From contig JBBALJ010000053.1 of the NCBI GenBank assembly GCA_040403075.1, forward strand, positions 1-20,730: a stretch of 20,730 nucleotides of DNA, given 5' to 3'. How positions within the stretch are numbered: position 1 is the first letter of the stretch; each line of letters begins with the position of its first letter. The notes beneath the pieces were generated by a model. That model was not told the DNA's origin. It was given only the letters and a program-made list of their open reading frames with translations, and did not search any database. Source of the stretch: RGVD01 sp040403075. GTDB taxonomy: Bacteria > Bacteroidota > Bacteroidia > UKL13-3. This document shows, piece after piece, positions 1 through 6,773 of the stretch. The position numbers and the translations under genes were made by a program.

Positions 1-1164
1 ATCTTCATAACCCCAAAAATAATCACCTACAATGATCTTATGGTATTTGGCAGGATAGTTTTCATTGCTCACAAAACGATGCATGTGGTTGTTTTTACAT
101 AAGTCTTCCTTCTTATGGAAATAACCAGGTTGCCCATAATAAAAGGAGGTATAATAGTCATTGGCTTTCAGTATATTGATAAGCGAGTAATGATAGGGCA
201 TTCGCTCAGAGAAGTTAAAACCTTTTTTATCGTAGGGCAAAGAACCTAGTAAGGATGGGCTTGCTGCAAATGACCTTTCACCCACAGTCAGAAAATGATC
301 CCAATACAAGCTTTGCTTGGAAAGGCTTTCCATGAATGGCATCAATTGCAGGCCATGATAGGGATGAATAAACTTATCTCCCAAACCTTCCACAATAATG
401 ATAACAATATTGGGTTTTGACTTTGCTTTGTGTAAATAATTTCCTAGCACATTTTTAGGCTCAAACCTATGTAGAAAGGGGTAGGTACTATTGACATAAT
501 CAAAGTGATCAAAGGTTCTTTGGTATTCACTAATTGATTTGCTGTAGTCGTTTTGAAGAGGCTTATCGTATAAATAAGCAAAAGATTTTTGTGTGAAGTA
601 GACTAATTTATTGCTGCTATATGGGTTGTTTTTTGATGATATGAAAAACAAGGTTAGACAAGAAAGTACTAATGAGAAGAGTGCAACTGAAATCTGCTTT
701 CTGTTAAGATTCTTAAAGTCAAAAAAGGTCCATGACCAGACAAAGATTGCAATGGGAGCAGCAAACAAAGGCAACAGTAGCCAATAATTAAGTTCAGTGG
801 TTTTGATGGTAAACCAAATTTCACTCCATTGATATAGATATATAAATGTATCGAGGGGTTTGAGTTGTGAAATGAAATATTGCAGCAGCCCTATGTATAT
901 AATTGAAGTGGCAATTAGGAAAATGCCCGTAATGACAACTGCTAATTTTTGACTAATCTTATTTAGTAGTGAATGAATAGGAAATAAACAAATCGCTAAA
1001 ATGCCTGAAAAACCTATGTCTTGGAGTAAGCCAAGCGCTTCATGTTTTAATAAATCAGGTATATTGTGATGAAGGCTCAGGGCAACAAACTCATACAATC
1101 TGATGCTAACGGCAAGGGGTAAGATGCTAATAAAGAGTTTGAGAAATAATTTCATGTAAGGCAT
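1..1164 (-). CDS. LTA synthase/sulfatase-fold membrane phosphotransferase-like protein, partial (C-terminus off window)
   Basis: The frame is open for 388 codons from ATG at 1164 (a second in-frame ATG lies at 1155) to the window edge. Hydrophobic helices fill roughly residues 5-25, 45-65, 75-100, 128-148 and 158-176; the soluble part starts near residue 250 with PNIVIIIVEGLG, the first metal-binding segment of the alkaline phosphatase superfamily (Glu259). Residues 295-311 (GERSFAASPSLLGSLPY) match the nucleophile region of LtaS-like enzymes, with Ser298 where LtaS has Thr. Family members transfer glycerol-phosphate or related groups, or hydrolyse sulfate or phosphate esters, outside the inner membrane. 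The start is 5 bases after the stop of the PyrR-like gene, so the two are probably cotranscribed. The His/Asp metal ligands expected further on are beyond the window. Fold assignment is good; the substrate cannot be told. Confidence 0.82.
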   Translation of the reverse strand, partial: MPYMKLFLKLFISILPLAVSIRLYEFVALSLHHNIPDLLKHEALGLLQDIGFSGILAICLFPIHSLLNKISQKLAVVITGIFLIATSIIYIGLLQYFISQLKPLDTFIYLYQWSEIWFTIKTTELNYWLLLPLFAAPIAIFVWSWTFFDFKNLNRKQISVALFSLVLSCLTLFFISSKNNPYSSNKLVYFTQKSFAYLYDKPLQNDYSKSISEYQRTFDHFDYVNSTYPFLHRFEPKNVLGNYLHKAKSKPNIVIIIVEGLGDKFIHPYHGLQLMPFMESLSKQSLYWDHFLTVGERSFAASPSLLGSLPYDKKGFNFSERMPYHYSLINILKANDYYTSFYYGQPGYFHKKEDLCKNNHMHRFVSNENYPAKYHKIIVGDYFWGYED

Positions 1165-1169
1165 GATAA

Positions 1170-1667
1170 TTACTCCAGATACACATTTATTTTTTTCTTT
1201 TCCATTACCACATGGATATGCTCTTGCAAAGTAGTGCTAAGCGAAATGCCTATGAAATCTGCTGAAATAGGAAAGTTTTTATGGTTTCTATCTACCAAAA
1301 CGGCCACCTGTAGTTTTTTTACCTGCCATTTTAGAAAAGGCAAACATGAATAAATTAACGTCTTTCCTGTATTTAATACATCATCTACCACTATTATGCT
1401 TTTATTGGCAAACTTTATATTGTCGGGTTTTAGTGTGATTTGGCTCTCTTCTGGTTTCGATTTATTCAATTCAAGTTGGGTTAATTGCAGTTTGATGTTG
1501 CAAATTTCTTCCAATTCGGTTTGAATAAGTTTGGCCAATTCGTAACCCTGACCAGCAATGCCTATTAAAATCAATTCTTTTTCGCTAAAATTGCTTTCGT
1601 AGATTTGGTAAGCCATACGCTTAATCATTTTGCTTATTTGCTTGCTGTCTAAAACCTGGGTTTTCAT
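1170..1667 (-). CDS. PyrR-like phosphoribosyltransferase
   Basis: A 165-residue type I phosphoribosyltransferase. The PRPP-binding loop is plain: hydrophobic strand then VVDDVLNTGKT (residues about 93-103), with the two acidic residues and the Thr that hold PRPP. IGIAGQGYELA near residue 36 corresponds to the first active-site loop. The C-terminal pattern LVDRNHKNFPISADFIG resembles PyrR (LVDRGHRELPI...), so PyrR-like is preferred over hypoxanthine phosphoribosyltransferase. PyrR proteins are uracil phosphoribosyltransferases and, in Firmicutes, RNA-binding attenuators; an RNA-binding role is not shown here. It heads a minus-strand pair with the sulfatase-fold gene and diverges from rpmE2 across 181 bp. 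Substrate is uncertain. Confidence 0.8.
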   Translation of the reverse strand: MKTQVLDSKQISKMIKRMAYQIYESNFSEKELILIGIAGQGYELAKLIQTELEEICNIKLQLTQLELNKSKPEESQITLKPDNIKFANKSIIVVDDVLNTGKTLIYSCLPFLKWQVKKLQVAVLVDRNHKNFPISADFIGISLSTTLQEHIHVVMEKKKINVYLE

Positions 1668-1795
1668 TTGTATTCCTTAATTAGCGAGGGCAAATTATAT
1701 TTATTTTTCGCTTTTCAGAAATTTAAACTCTTTTATCTGTGATACTTAAACAGAAATTATTTTTACCAAAAAATAAGATTTTTTTTGAAAAGGGT

Positions 1796-1825
1796 TTGGA
1801 TTTGGGATAAAAAGCAATATTTTCG
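1796..1825 (+). promoter_or_regulatory. Bacteroidota-type promoter of rpmE2
   Basis: TTG at 1796-1798 and TATTTTCG at 1818-1825 are separated by 19 bases, matching the Bacteroidota housekeeping pattern (TTG near -33, TAnnTTTG near -7) with one mismatch in the -7 box. It predicts a start near 1829 and a leader of about 20 nt. Confidence 0.6.
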
Positions 1826-1848
1826 CATCCCAAAATTTTAGTAAAGAT

Positions 1849-2097
1849 ATGAAAGCAGGTATTCACCCGGAAAATTATAGAATGGTAGTATTCAAGGATA
1901 TGTCTAACAACTACGCGTTTTTAACTCGCTCAGCAGTAGAGACTAAAGAAACAGTACAGTGGGAAGATGGTAATGAATATCCAGTATTTAAATTGGAGAT
2001 TTCACACAAATCACATCCATTCTTTACTGGTCAAAACATGTTAATTGACACAGCAGGACGTATTGATAAATTCCAAAAACGTTACGGAAAAAAATAA
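1849..2097 (+). CDS. rpmE2: 50S ribosomal protein L31 type B
   Basis: An 82-residue protein opening MKAGIHPENYR and containing SHPFFTG and DTAGRIDKFQKRYGKK, the standard type B L31 landmarks. It has no cysteine at all, so it is the zinc-free (C-minus) form rather than the CxxC form; that is the usual state in Bacteroidota. It acts in the large ribosomal subunit at the central protuberance bridging the subunits. The gene is monocistronic: a promoter lies just upstream and a strong intrinsic terminator follows its stop. Confidence 0.95.
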   Translation: MKAGIHPENYRMVVFKDMSNNYAFLTRSAVETKETVQWEDGNEYPVFKLEISHKSHPFFTGQNMLIDTAGRIDKFQKRYGKK

Positions 2098-2113
2098 TTT
2101 TTCGCAGAAATTG

Positions 2114-2152
2114 AAAAAAAGCCTCCCAACATTGGGGGGCTTTTTTATTTTT
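2114..2152 (+). terminator. Intrinsic terminator after rpmE2
   Basis: GCCTCCC (2121-2127) pairs with GGGGGGC (2134-2140) around a 6-nt loop, with one T-G wobble, flanked by an A run before and a T run after (2141-2152). The flanking A/T runs extend the stem and make it potentially bidirectional. Confidence 0.88.
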
Positions 2153-2193
2153 GAGGCTGAGCCAAGATTAATATTTGGCATCAACCCATACGT

Positions 2194-3396
2194 ATGAATT
2201 ATATTTTGTTCGACCCCGAGAAGGAAAGAAAAAATTTATTACCCTTTACTTTTACCCGTCCTGTGTCTGAAATCCGAGTGGGGATTTTGACCATATCAGA
2301 AAAGTGGGAGAAATATTTAGGTGCAAAGCCTAGCTTCAAAACAGAAGATTACCTCCAAAAAAAATACCCACTGATTAAATCTGAAATTAATTTACTCATC
2401 AATGGAAGCATTTGTCCAAACCTTATTTTGGCTGAAGAAATAAAAAATCTAAAGGCAGGAGAGGCTTTATATAAAAATAGCGAATTGTTGGCAGCACAGG
2501 TTAAAGACACTGAATTAAGTAATTTTCAAAGTGCCTCATTTCAAGTCAAGGAGTCAGCATCAGATAAACACATTCATATCAAACATAGCTATGATATTTT
2601 TAGCAGCAATGCCCAAGCCATTGAAGAGGATTTTGAATTATTGACCAAAGGAAGAAAATCTGCTCCTATTCCTGCAGGCAACCAAGTATTAAACCCAGAA
2701 AGAATTTTTATTGAAGAAGGTGCTACCGTTTTGTTTTCCATTTTGAATGCATCAACTGGCAGTATTTACATTGGCAAAGATGCTGAAGTGATGGAAGGCT
2801 CTAAGATTAGAGGTCCTTTTGCCTTGTGCGAACATGCAGGTTTGAAAATGGATGCTAAAATTTATGGTGCAACCACAGTGGGTCCTTATTGCAAAGTGGG
2901 TGGCGAGGTAAATAACTCCGTATTTTTTGCGTACTCCAACAAAGGCCACGATGGTTTTGTGGGCAATGCCGTGATTGGCGAATGGTGTAATTTGGGAGCA
3001 GATACGAATAATAGCAACCTAAAGAATACATACGAAGAAGTAAAACTATGGAATTATACCTCTGAAAGATTTGATAAAACAGGATTAACTTTTTGCGGAT
3101 TGATGATGGCTGATCACGCAAAGAGTGGAATCAACACCATGTTTAATACAGGAACAGTGGTAGGTGTGGGTTCTAATATTTTTGGTTCTGGATTTCCACG
3201 CAATTTTGTACCTGATTTCAGTTGGGGTGGAGCAAGTGGTTTTGAGACCTTTCAGTTAAAGAAGACGTTTCAAGTAGCCGATGCCATGTGCAAAAGACGA
3301 AATGTTGAATTTACAGAAACAGATAAAGAAATTATATTGCACGTGTTTGAACAAACCAAAAAGTTTAGGTTTTGGGAAAAGCCTGCCAATGCATAA
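2194..3396 (+). CDS. GlmU-like sugar nucleotidyltransferase with left-handed beta-helix
   Basis: 400 residues. The N-terminus (MNYILFDPEKERKNLLPFTFTRPVSEIRVGILTI) is the hallmark of the Bacteroidota family annotated as putative sugar nucleotidyltransferase or GlmU family; it keeps the FTRP segment but lacks a classical GxGTRM pyrophosphorylase loop. From about residue 175 the chain shows hexapeptide-like repeats (EGATV, GKDAEV, GSKIRGP, GPYCKVGGEVNNS, GEWCNLGADTNNSN), a left-handed beta-helix as in acyltransferases and GlmU. It may make an activated amino sugar for envelope or peptidoglycan precursors, which is inference. A possible promoter (AATATTTGGC at about 2171-2180) is one base off spacing. 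tpiA follows after 29 bases, probably in the same transcript. Confidence 0.85.
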   Translation: MNYILFDPEKERKNLLPFTFTRPVSEIRVGILTISEKWEKYLGAKPSFKTEDYLQKKYPLIKSEINLLINGSICPNLILAEEIKNLKAGEALYKNSELLAAQVKDTELSNFQSASFQVKESASDKHIHIKHSYDIFSSNAQAIEEDFELLTKGRKSAPIPAGNQVLNPERIFIEEGATVLFSILNASTGSIYIGKDAEVMEGSKIRGPFALCEHAGLKMDAKIYGATTVGPYCKVGGEVNNSVFFAYSNKGHDGFVGNAVIGEWCNLGADTNNSNLKNTYEEVKLWNYTSERFDKTGLTFCGLMMADHAKSGINTMFNTGTVVGVGSNIFGSGFPRNFVPDFSWGGASGFETFQLKKTFQVADAMCKRRNVEFTETDKEIILHVFEQTKKFRFWEKPANA

Positions 3397-3425
3397 AATA
3401 AAGACACTATAAAACAACATATACT

Positions 3426-4190
3426 ATGAGAAAGAAAATCATTGCAGGAAACTGGAAAATGAACAAAACCTTTGATGAAGGTATGGGCTTGGTTTCAGAA
3501 ATAAGCAATATGCTTAAAGATGAATACCATGGCAATGCAGAAGTAATTATTATTCCTCCTTTCGTTCACATCAATGCGATTAGCCGCATGGTTGTAAGCG
3601 ATAGAAACGTGAGTGTGGGTGCTCAAAACTGTAGCAACCATGTGAGTGGTGCATATACGGGTGAAGTGAGCGCTGCCATGCTTAAAAGCTGTGGTGCTGC
3701 GTATGTAATCATTGGTCACAGTGAGCGCAGACAGTATTTTGGCGAACACAATGATTGGTTGGCAAAGAAAGTTGATGCTGTGTTAGCTGAAGGCTTAAAT
3801 CCAATCTATTGCTGTGGTGAAACCCTTGAAGAACGTGAATCGAATAAACATTTTGATGTGTTAAAGTCACAAGTAAGTGAAGCATTGTTTCATTTAAGTG
3901 CCGAGCAAATGAGCAAAGTAGTTCTGGCTTATGAGCCAGTTTGGGCAATTGGCACAGGTAAAACTGCATCAACAGCTCAAGCTCAAGAAGTGCATGCGTT
4001 TATCAGAACTTTACTAAGAGATAAGTTTGGTGCTGAAGTTTCAGACAATATAACCATTCAATATGGTGGAAGTGTGAAAGCAGATAACGCCCAAGAACTT
4101 TTCTCAGCTCCAGATATTGATGGTGCTTTGGTGGGTGGTGCAGCTTTGCAAAGCCGCTCTTTTGTGGATATTGTGAAGGCAATGGCATAA
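3426..4190 (+). CDS. tpiA: Triosephosphate isomerase
   Basis: 254 residues, the normal length for this TIM-barrel enzyme, which interconverts dihydroxyacetone phosphate and glyceraldehyde 3-phosphate in glycolysis in the cytoplasm. Near the N-terminus GNWKMN carries the catalytic Asn and Lys; IIGHSERR carries the catalytic His; AYEPVWAIGTGKTA carries the catalytic Glu followed by flexible loop 6; YGGSVK and VGGAAL form the phosphate-binding loops. No key residue is missing. It lies 29 bases after the GlmU-like gene on the same strand. Confidence 0.97.
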   Translation: MRKKIIAGNWKMNKTFDEGMGLVSEISNMLKDEYHGNAEVIIIPPFVHINAISRMVVSDRNVSVGAQNCSNHVSGAYTGEVSAAMLKSCGAAYVIIGHSERRQYFGEHNDWLAKKVDAVLAEGLNPIYCCGETLEERESNKHFDVLKSQVSEALFHLSAEQMSKVVLAYEPVWAIGTGKTASTAQAQEVHAFIRTLLRDKFGAEVSDNITIQYGGSVKADNAQELFSAPDIDGALVGGAALQSRSFVDIVKAMA

Positions 4191-4278
4191 AAAATGAGCT
4201 CTAAAAAAACTGTAAATTGCTAAGATTCTTTTATCAAGAAAAAAAATAATTAATAAGTAAAAAAAACAAGCTAAACAT

Positions 4279-4311
4279 TTGCTATTGTTGAAACAGAAAT
4301 CTTTAATTTTG
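4279..4311 (+). promoter_or_regulatory. Bacteroidota-type promoter of the Asp-rich protein gene
   Basis: A perfect TAnnTTTG box (TAATTTTG, 4304-4311) lies 25 bases before the start codon. Candidate upstream TTG boxes are at 4279-4281 (22-base spacer) or 4285-4287 (16-base spacer). Confidence 0.55.
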
Positions 4312-4335
4312 TAACAGCAAAAAATATTTATTACA

Positions 4336-4584
4336 ATGACAATACGAAAAACTACTTCTAAAACTTCTACCCCTAAAGCAGGCAAGCCTTCGTTTGTAAA
4401 AAATACATCTAAGAAAAAATCAGAGGATGATATGGACGATGATGACGATGAAGAACCAATCGATGATTTTGAAGATGATGATGACGATGATTCATTAGAC
4501 TTGGATGACTTGGATGATGATAAAATCCCTTATGATAAATCATTCAAAGATTTTGATGATGACGATGATGACGATGATTTTTAA
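4336..4584 (+). CDS. Small charge-polarised poly-Asp protein
   Basis: 82 residues, unrecognised. The first 28 residues are basic and Ser/Thr/Lys-rich (eight Lys and one Arg, no acidic residue), while residues 29-82 hold 31 Asp and 4 Glu, in runs up to eight Asp, ending in Phe. No signal peptide or membrane helix is seen; it is probably intrinsically disordered. The coding DNA is a degenerate GAT/GAC tract, so length may vary in whole codons by slippage. Short Asp-rich proteins are common in Bacteroidota and are typically unnamed. A good promoter precedes it, which supports that it is a real gene. It converges on the lipoprotein gene with only 4 bases between stops. Metal binding or a nucleic-acid-mimic role would be guesses. 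Confidence 0.75.
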   Translation: MTIRKTTSKTSTPKAGKPSFVKNTSKKKSEDDMDDDDDEEPIDDFEDDDDDDSLDLDDLDDDKIPYDKSFKDFDDDDDDDDF

Positions 4585-4588
4585 TTAA

Positions 4589-5149
4589 TCAATTTGGCCA
4601 CATAAAGGCAGGGCTTTCAACCACATTACTTTGGTGCAAAGCCCTGTCATAAATAAATATACGATACTTCAGGGTATCGTTATTTGTTATATAACCTGAT
4701 GTAAGCAAGTTTGGATCTACTTCCACTTCAATATCTCCCCTGATTGCTTTATGCTTTCCATCTGGTGTTAAATTCTGAACCCTGAAAGCATCAAATAAAG
4801 TATCACTCGAAAAGGCCTTGTTGATGTTCGTAAAAACCCCATTGATGCTCTTTAATGGGTACACATAGCAATTGTAATAGTATTTGTTTAAGATGGTTCT
4901 GTTGGCATCTGTAAAGTTATTGAAGGGTGCAAGGGTATCTTTGTCCTCCAAACCTAAATCTCCATCACCATCTTTAAAAGTAAAAGTCAACTTCACAGTT
5001 GAAATGCTTCCAGCTGTATCACTATAAAATTTCAAAGATTTATAATCAATAGAAGGTGTAGATGGATATATTTCACTTTCTTTGCATGCAGAAAGACAAA
5101 AGACAAAAGCTAGGCTTAAAAGAAAAAGATTTTTTTGCATTGTTTTCAT
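4589..5149 (-). CDS. Predicted lipoprotein
   Basis: The chosen start (ATG at 5149) gives MKTMQKNLFLLSLAFVFCLSAC, a textbook lipoprotein signal with the lipobox LSAC and Cys22, followed by KESEIYPSTPSIDY. An upstream ATG at 5200 would bury this signal behind 17 extra residues and is rejected; ATG at 5140 is also possible. The mature part includes LTFTFKDGDGDLGLEDKDTL, a Ca-binding-like DGDGDLG motif common in Bacteroidota surface lipoproteins. About 186 residues, function unknown. The start codon overlaps the divergent LuxE-like start, so any promoter must lie inside that gene. Confidence 0.75.
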   Translation of the reverse strand: MKTMQKNLFLLSLAFVFCLSACKESEIYPSTPSIDYKSLKFYSDTAGSISTVKLTFTFKDGDGDLGLEDKDTLAPFNNFTDANRTILNKYYYNCYVYPLKSINGVFTNINKAFSSDTLFDAFRVQNLTPDGKHKAIRGDIEVEVDPNLLTSGYITNNDTLKYRIFIYDRALHQSNVVESPAFMWPN

Positions 5150-6140
5150 GTTAGATACAGCCGAATTCATATCATCCATATTGAAGTCAAAACTAAACAA
5201 TTTTGATGAATTAGCTTTAAGTGTTTTTCAATTTCAATACCAATTTAACCCCACTTATCAAAAATATTGCAAACTCTTACATGTTCATGACATGAATAGG
5301 GTTGATAGCATAGATAAAATTCCCCTTTTGCCCATAGCCTTTTTTAAAAACCACGAAATTAAAAGCACTGCTTTTGATGCTGAAATAGTTTACAGCAGCA
5401 GCAGCACTTCAGGTAAAGGTCAGAGCTTTCATCATGTAAAAGAGGTTGATATTTATAGACAAAGTTTTATACAAGCCTTTGAACAATTCTATGGTAATAT
5501 ATCTGAATATAGCATCTTTGCTTTATTGCCTTCATACCTTGAAAGACAGGGCTCTTCACTTGTCTATATGTTGGATGAATTCATCCGTTTGGGTGATGAT
5601 AACATGAGTGGATTTTATCTTCATAACCACCAAGAACTATACGAAAAACTTATAAGTGCAAAGCAGACCAATAAGAAAATTATTTTGTTTGGTGCCACTT
5701 TTGGTTTGCTTGATTTTGCTGATCAATACGAACTAAACCTTGAAGATGCCATCATTATTGAAACAGGTGGCATGAAGGGTAGGAGAGATGAGTTAACAAG
5801 AAACGAAATTCATACTTACCTAAAAGAAAGATTGGGCGTTAATCAAATCCATTCAGAATATGGGATGACAGAATTGTTAAGTCAGGCATATGCACCAAGC
5901 GATGGGATATTTTATTGTCCTGCATGGATGAAAGTATTTATCAGTGATATGAACGACCCTTTTGAAAAACTTTCTGTAGGTAAAACAGGTGTGGTAAATG
6001 TGATTGATTTGGCAAATATCTATTCATGTTCTTTTATCCAAACCTCTGATTTAGGAAGGCTTTCCGAGGATGGTGGTTTTGAAATCTTGGGTCGTATGGA
6101 CTACAGTGATTTAAGAGGCTGTAGCTTGTTGACGGTTTAA
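5148..6140 (+). CDS. LuxE-like acyl-protein synthetase / adenylate-forming enzyme
   Basis: About 330 residues from ATG at 5148. Related proteins begin with a helix like FISSILKSKLNNFDELALSVFQFQ, which fits this start; the 22 upstream in-frame residues are a Lys/Arg-rich shadow of the lipoprotein signal region. Adenylation motifs are visible: a Ser/Thr/Gly loop (YSSSSTSGKGQS, about residues 86-97), HSEYGMTEL near residue 240, and TSDLGRL...GFEILGRMDYSDLRG near the C-terminus. LuxE activates a fatty acid as acyl-AMP and holds it as an acyl-enzyme for reduction; members outside luminous bacteria often have no known substrate. No reductase (LuxC-like) gene is nearby, so the acyl acceptor is unknown. 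Confidence 0.8.
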   Translation: MLDTAEFISSILKSKLNNFDELALSVFQFQYQFNPTYQKYCKLLHVHDMNRVDSIDKIPLLPIAFFKNHEIKSTAFDAEIVYSSSSTSGKGQSFHHVKEVDIYRQSFIQAFEQFYGNISEYSIFALLPSYLERQGSSLVYMLDEFIRLGDDNMSGFYLHNHQELYEKLISAKQTNKKIILFGATFGLLDFADQYELNLEDAIIIETGGMKGRRDELTRNEIHTYLKERLGVNQIHSEYGMTELLSQAYAPSDGIFYCPAWMKVFISDMNDPFEKLSVGKTGVVNVIDLANIYSCSFIQTSDLGRLSEDGGFEILGRMDYSDLRGCSLLTV

Positions 6141-6195
6141 TGGAAATATAAATTTTGTGACTGAATTATTGTATGGTTTAAATTATAAAAACCAC

Positions 6196-6203
6196 TATTT
6201 TTG
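6196..6203 (+). promoter_or_regulatory. -7 element of the first toxin-antitoxin pair
   Basis: TATTTTTG is a perfect TAnnTTTG box 13 bases before the antitoxin ATG at 6216. It overlaps the alternative TTG start at 6201 and so argues for the ATG. No well-spaced TTG box is present (nearest at 6169-6171, 24-base spacer). Confidence 0.4.
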
Positions 6204-6215
6204 AAAAAAGAACTT

Positions 6216-6392
6216 ATGAAAGCTCAATCTATAGTATTGGATAAAAAGAAATATTTTTTAATCGAGGAAAGCGAGTACCTCGGATTGAAGGAGGATATAG
6301 CCGATTTGAAAAAGGTTTTTGAAAGAAGGACTGAAAAGGGAGTTGAGGCTAATGTTTTTTTTGACAATCTAAAAACCAAGAAGAAAAAATAG
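6216..6392 (+). CDS. Antitoxin of a RelE-type toxin-antitoxin pair
   Basis: A 58-residue Lys/Glu-rich protein starting MKAQSIVLDKKKYFLIEESEYLGLKED. The segment KKYFLIEESEYLGLKEDIADL resembles small Bacteroidota antitoxins with a short Phd-like N-terminus followed by a helix that wraps the toxin. The ATG at 6216 is preferred to the TTG at 6201 because the -7 box overlaps the latter. The toxin gene begins 4 bases after its stop. Assigned mainly from position and size; direct family recognition is moderate. Such antitoxins usually repress their own promoter together with the toxin. Confidence 0.65.
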   Translation: MKAQSIVLDKKKYFLIEESEYLGLKEDIADLKKVFERRTEKGVEANVFFDNLKTKKKK

Positions 6393-6396
6393 AGCT

Positions 6397-6657
6397 ATGA
6401 AGCTTTATCAGGTTATTATTAAAGAGTCTGCTCAAAAGCAGATTAAGAAATTATCAAGCATTTATCTATCTAAAATTAAAACAGCCATTTTAGATCTTCA
6501 ACACAATCCACGACCTATAAACAGCAAGAAATTAGTAGGTAGCAAAAGTGTTTACCGAATTAGGGTGGGTGTTTATCGAATTGTGTATGAAATTATTGAT
6601 AAAGAACTGATTGTGTATGTAGTTGATGTTGACTATCGAAAAGATATTTATAAATAA
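6397..6657 (+). CDS. RelE/ParE-superfamily toxin
   Basis: 86 residues with the family outline: MKLYQVIIKESAQKQIKKL, a helical hairpin, then PRPINSKKLVGSKSVYRIRVGVYRIVYEI and a final strand VYVVDVDYRKDIYK. The basic residues Lys/Arg in KKLVGS and YRIRVG, and the C-terminal YRKDIY, correspond to the RNA-contacting positions of RelE mRNA interferases. It likely cleaves ribosome-bound mRNA unless bound by the antitoxin. It lies 4 bases after the antitoxin gene and just before sucA. Confidence 0.85.
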   Translation: MKLYQVIIKESAQKQIKKLSSIYLSKIKTAILDLQHNPRPINSKKLVGSKSVYRIRVGVYRIVYEIIDKELIVYVVDVDYRKDIYK

Positions 6658-6746
6658 TTCATTATTGACTTTTGATAAAATCGTTTCCCAGTTTTCTCAA
6701 TCTTTTACTTCATCCACTTTCATTATTTCATGCTGCAAAAAACCTC

Positions 6747-6754
6747 TATATTCG
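6747..6754 (+). promoter_or_regulatory. Possible -7 element of sucA
   Basis: TATATTCG followed by CA closely resembles the rpmE2 box TATTTTCG-CA and deviates from TAnnTTTG at one base. It is 20 bases before the sucA ATG. No clear TTG box is seen at the expected distance. Confidence 0.35.
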
Positions 6755-6773
6755 CAGCTCTATTAAAAAATTT

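Noticed and set aside
5082..5147. N-terminal extension of the LuxE-like protein
   Set aside because: The 22 extra residues are Lys/Arg-rich and mirror the lipoprotein signal region on the other strand; they do not fit the family start.
6672..6773. N-terminal extension of SucA
   Set aside because: The extra residues are hydrophobic and unlike E1 enzymes, and a likely promoter lies within them.
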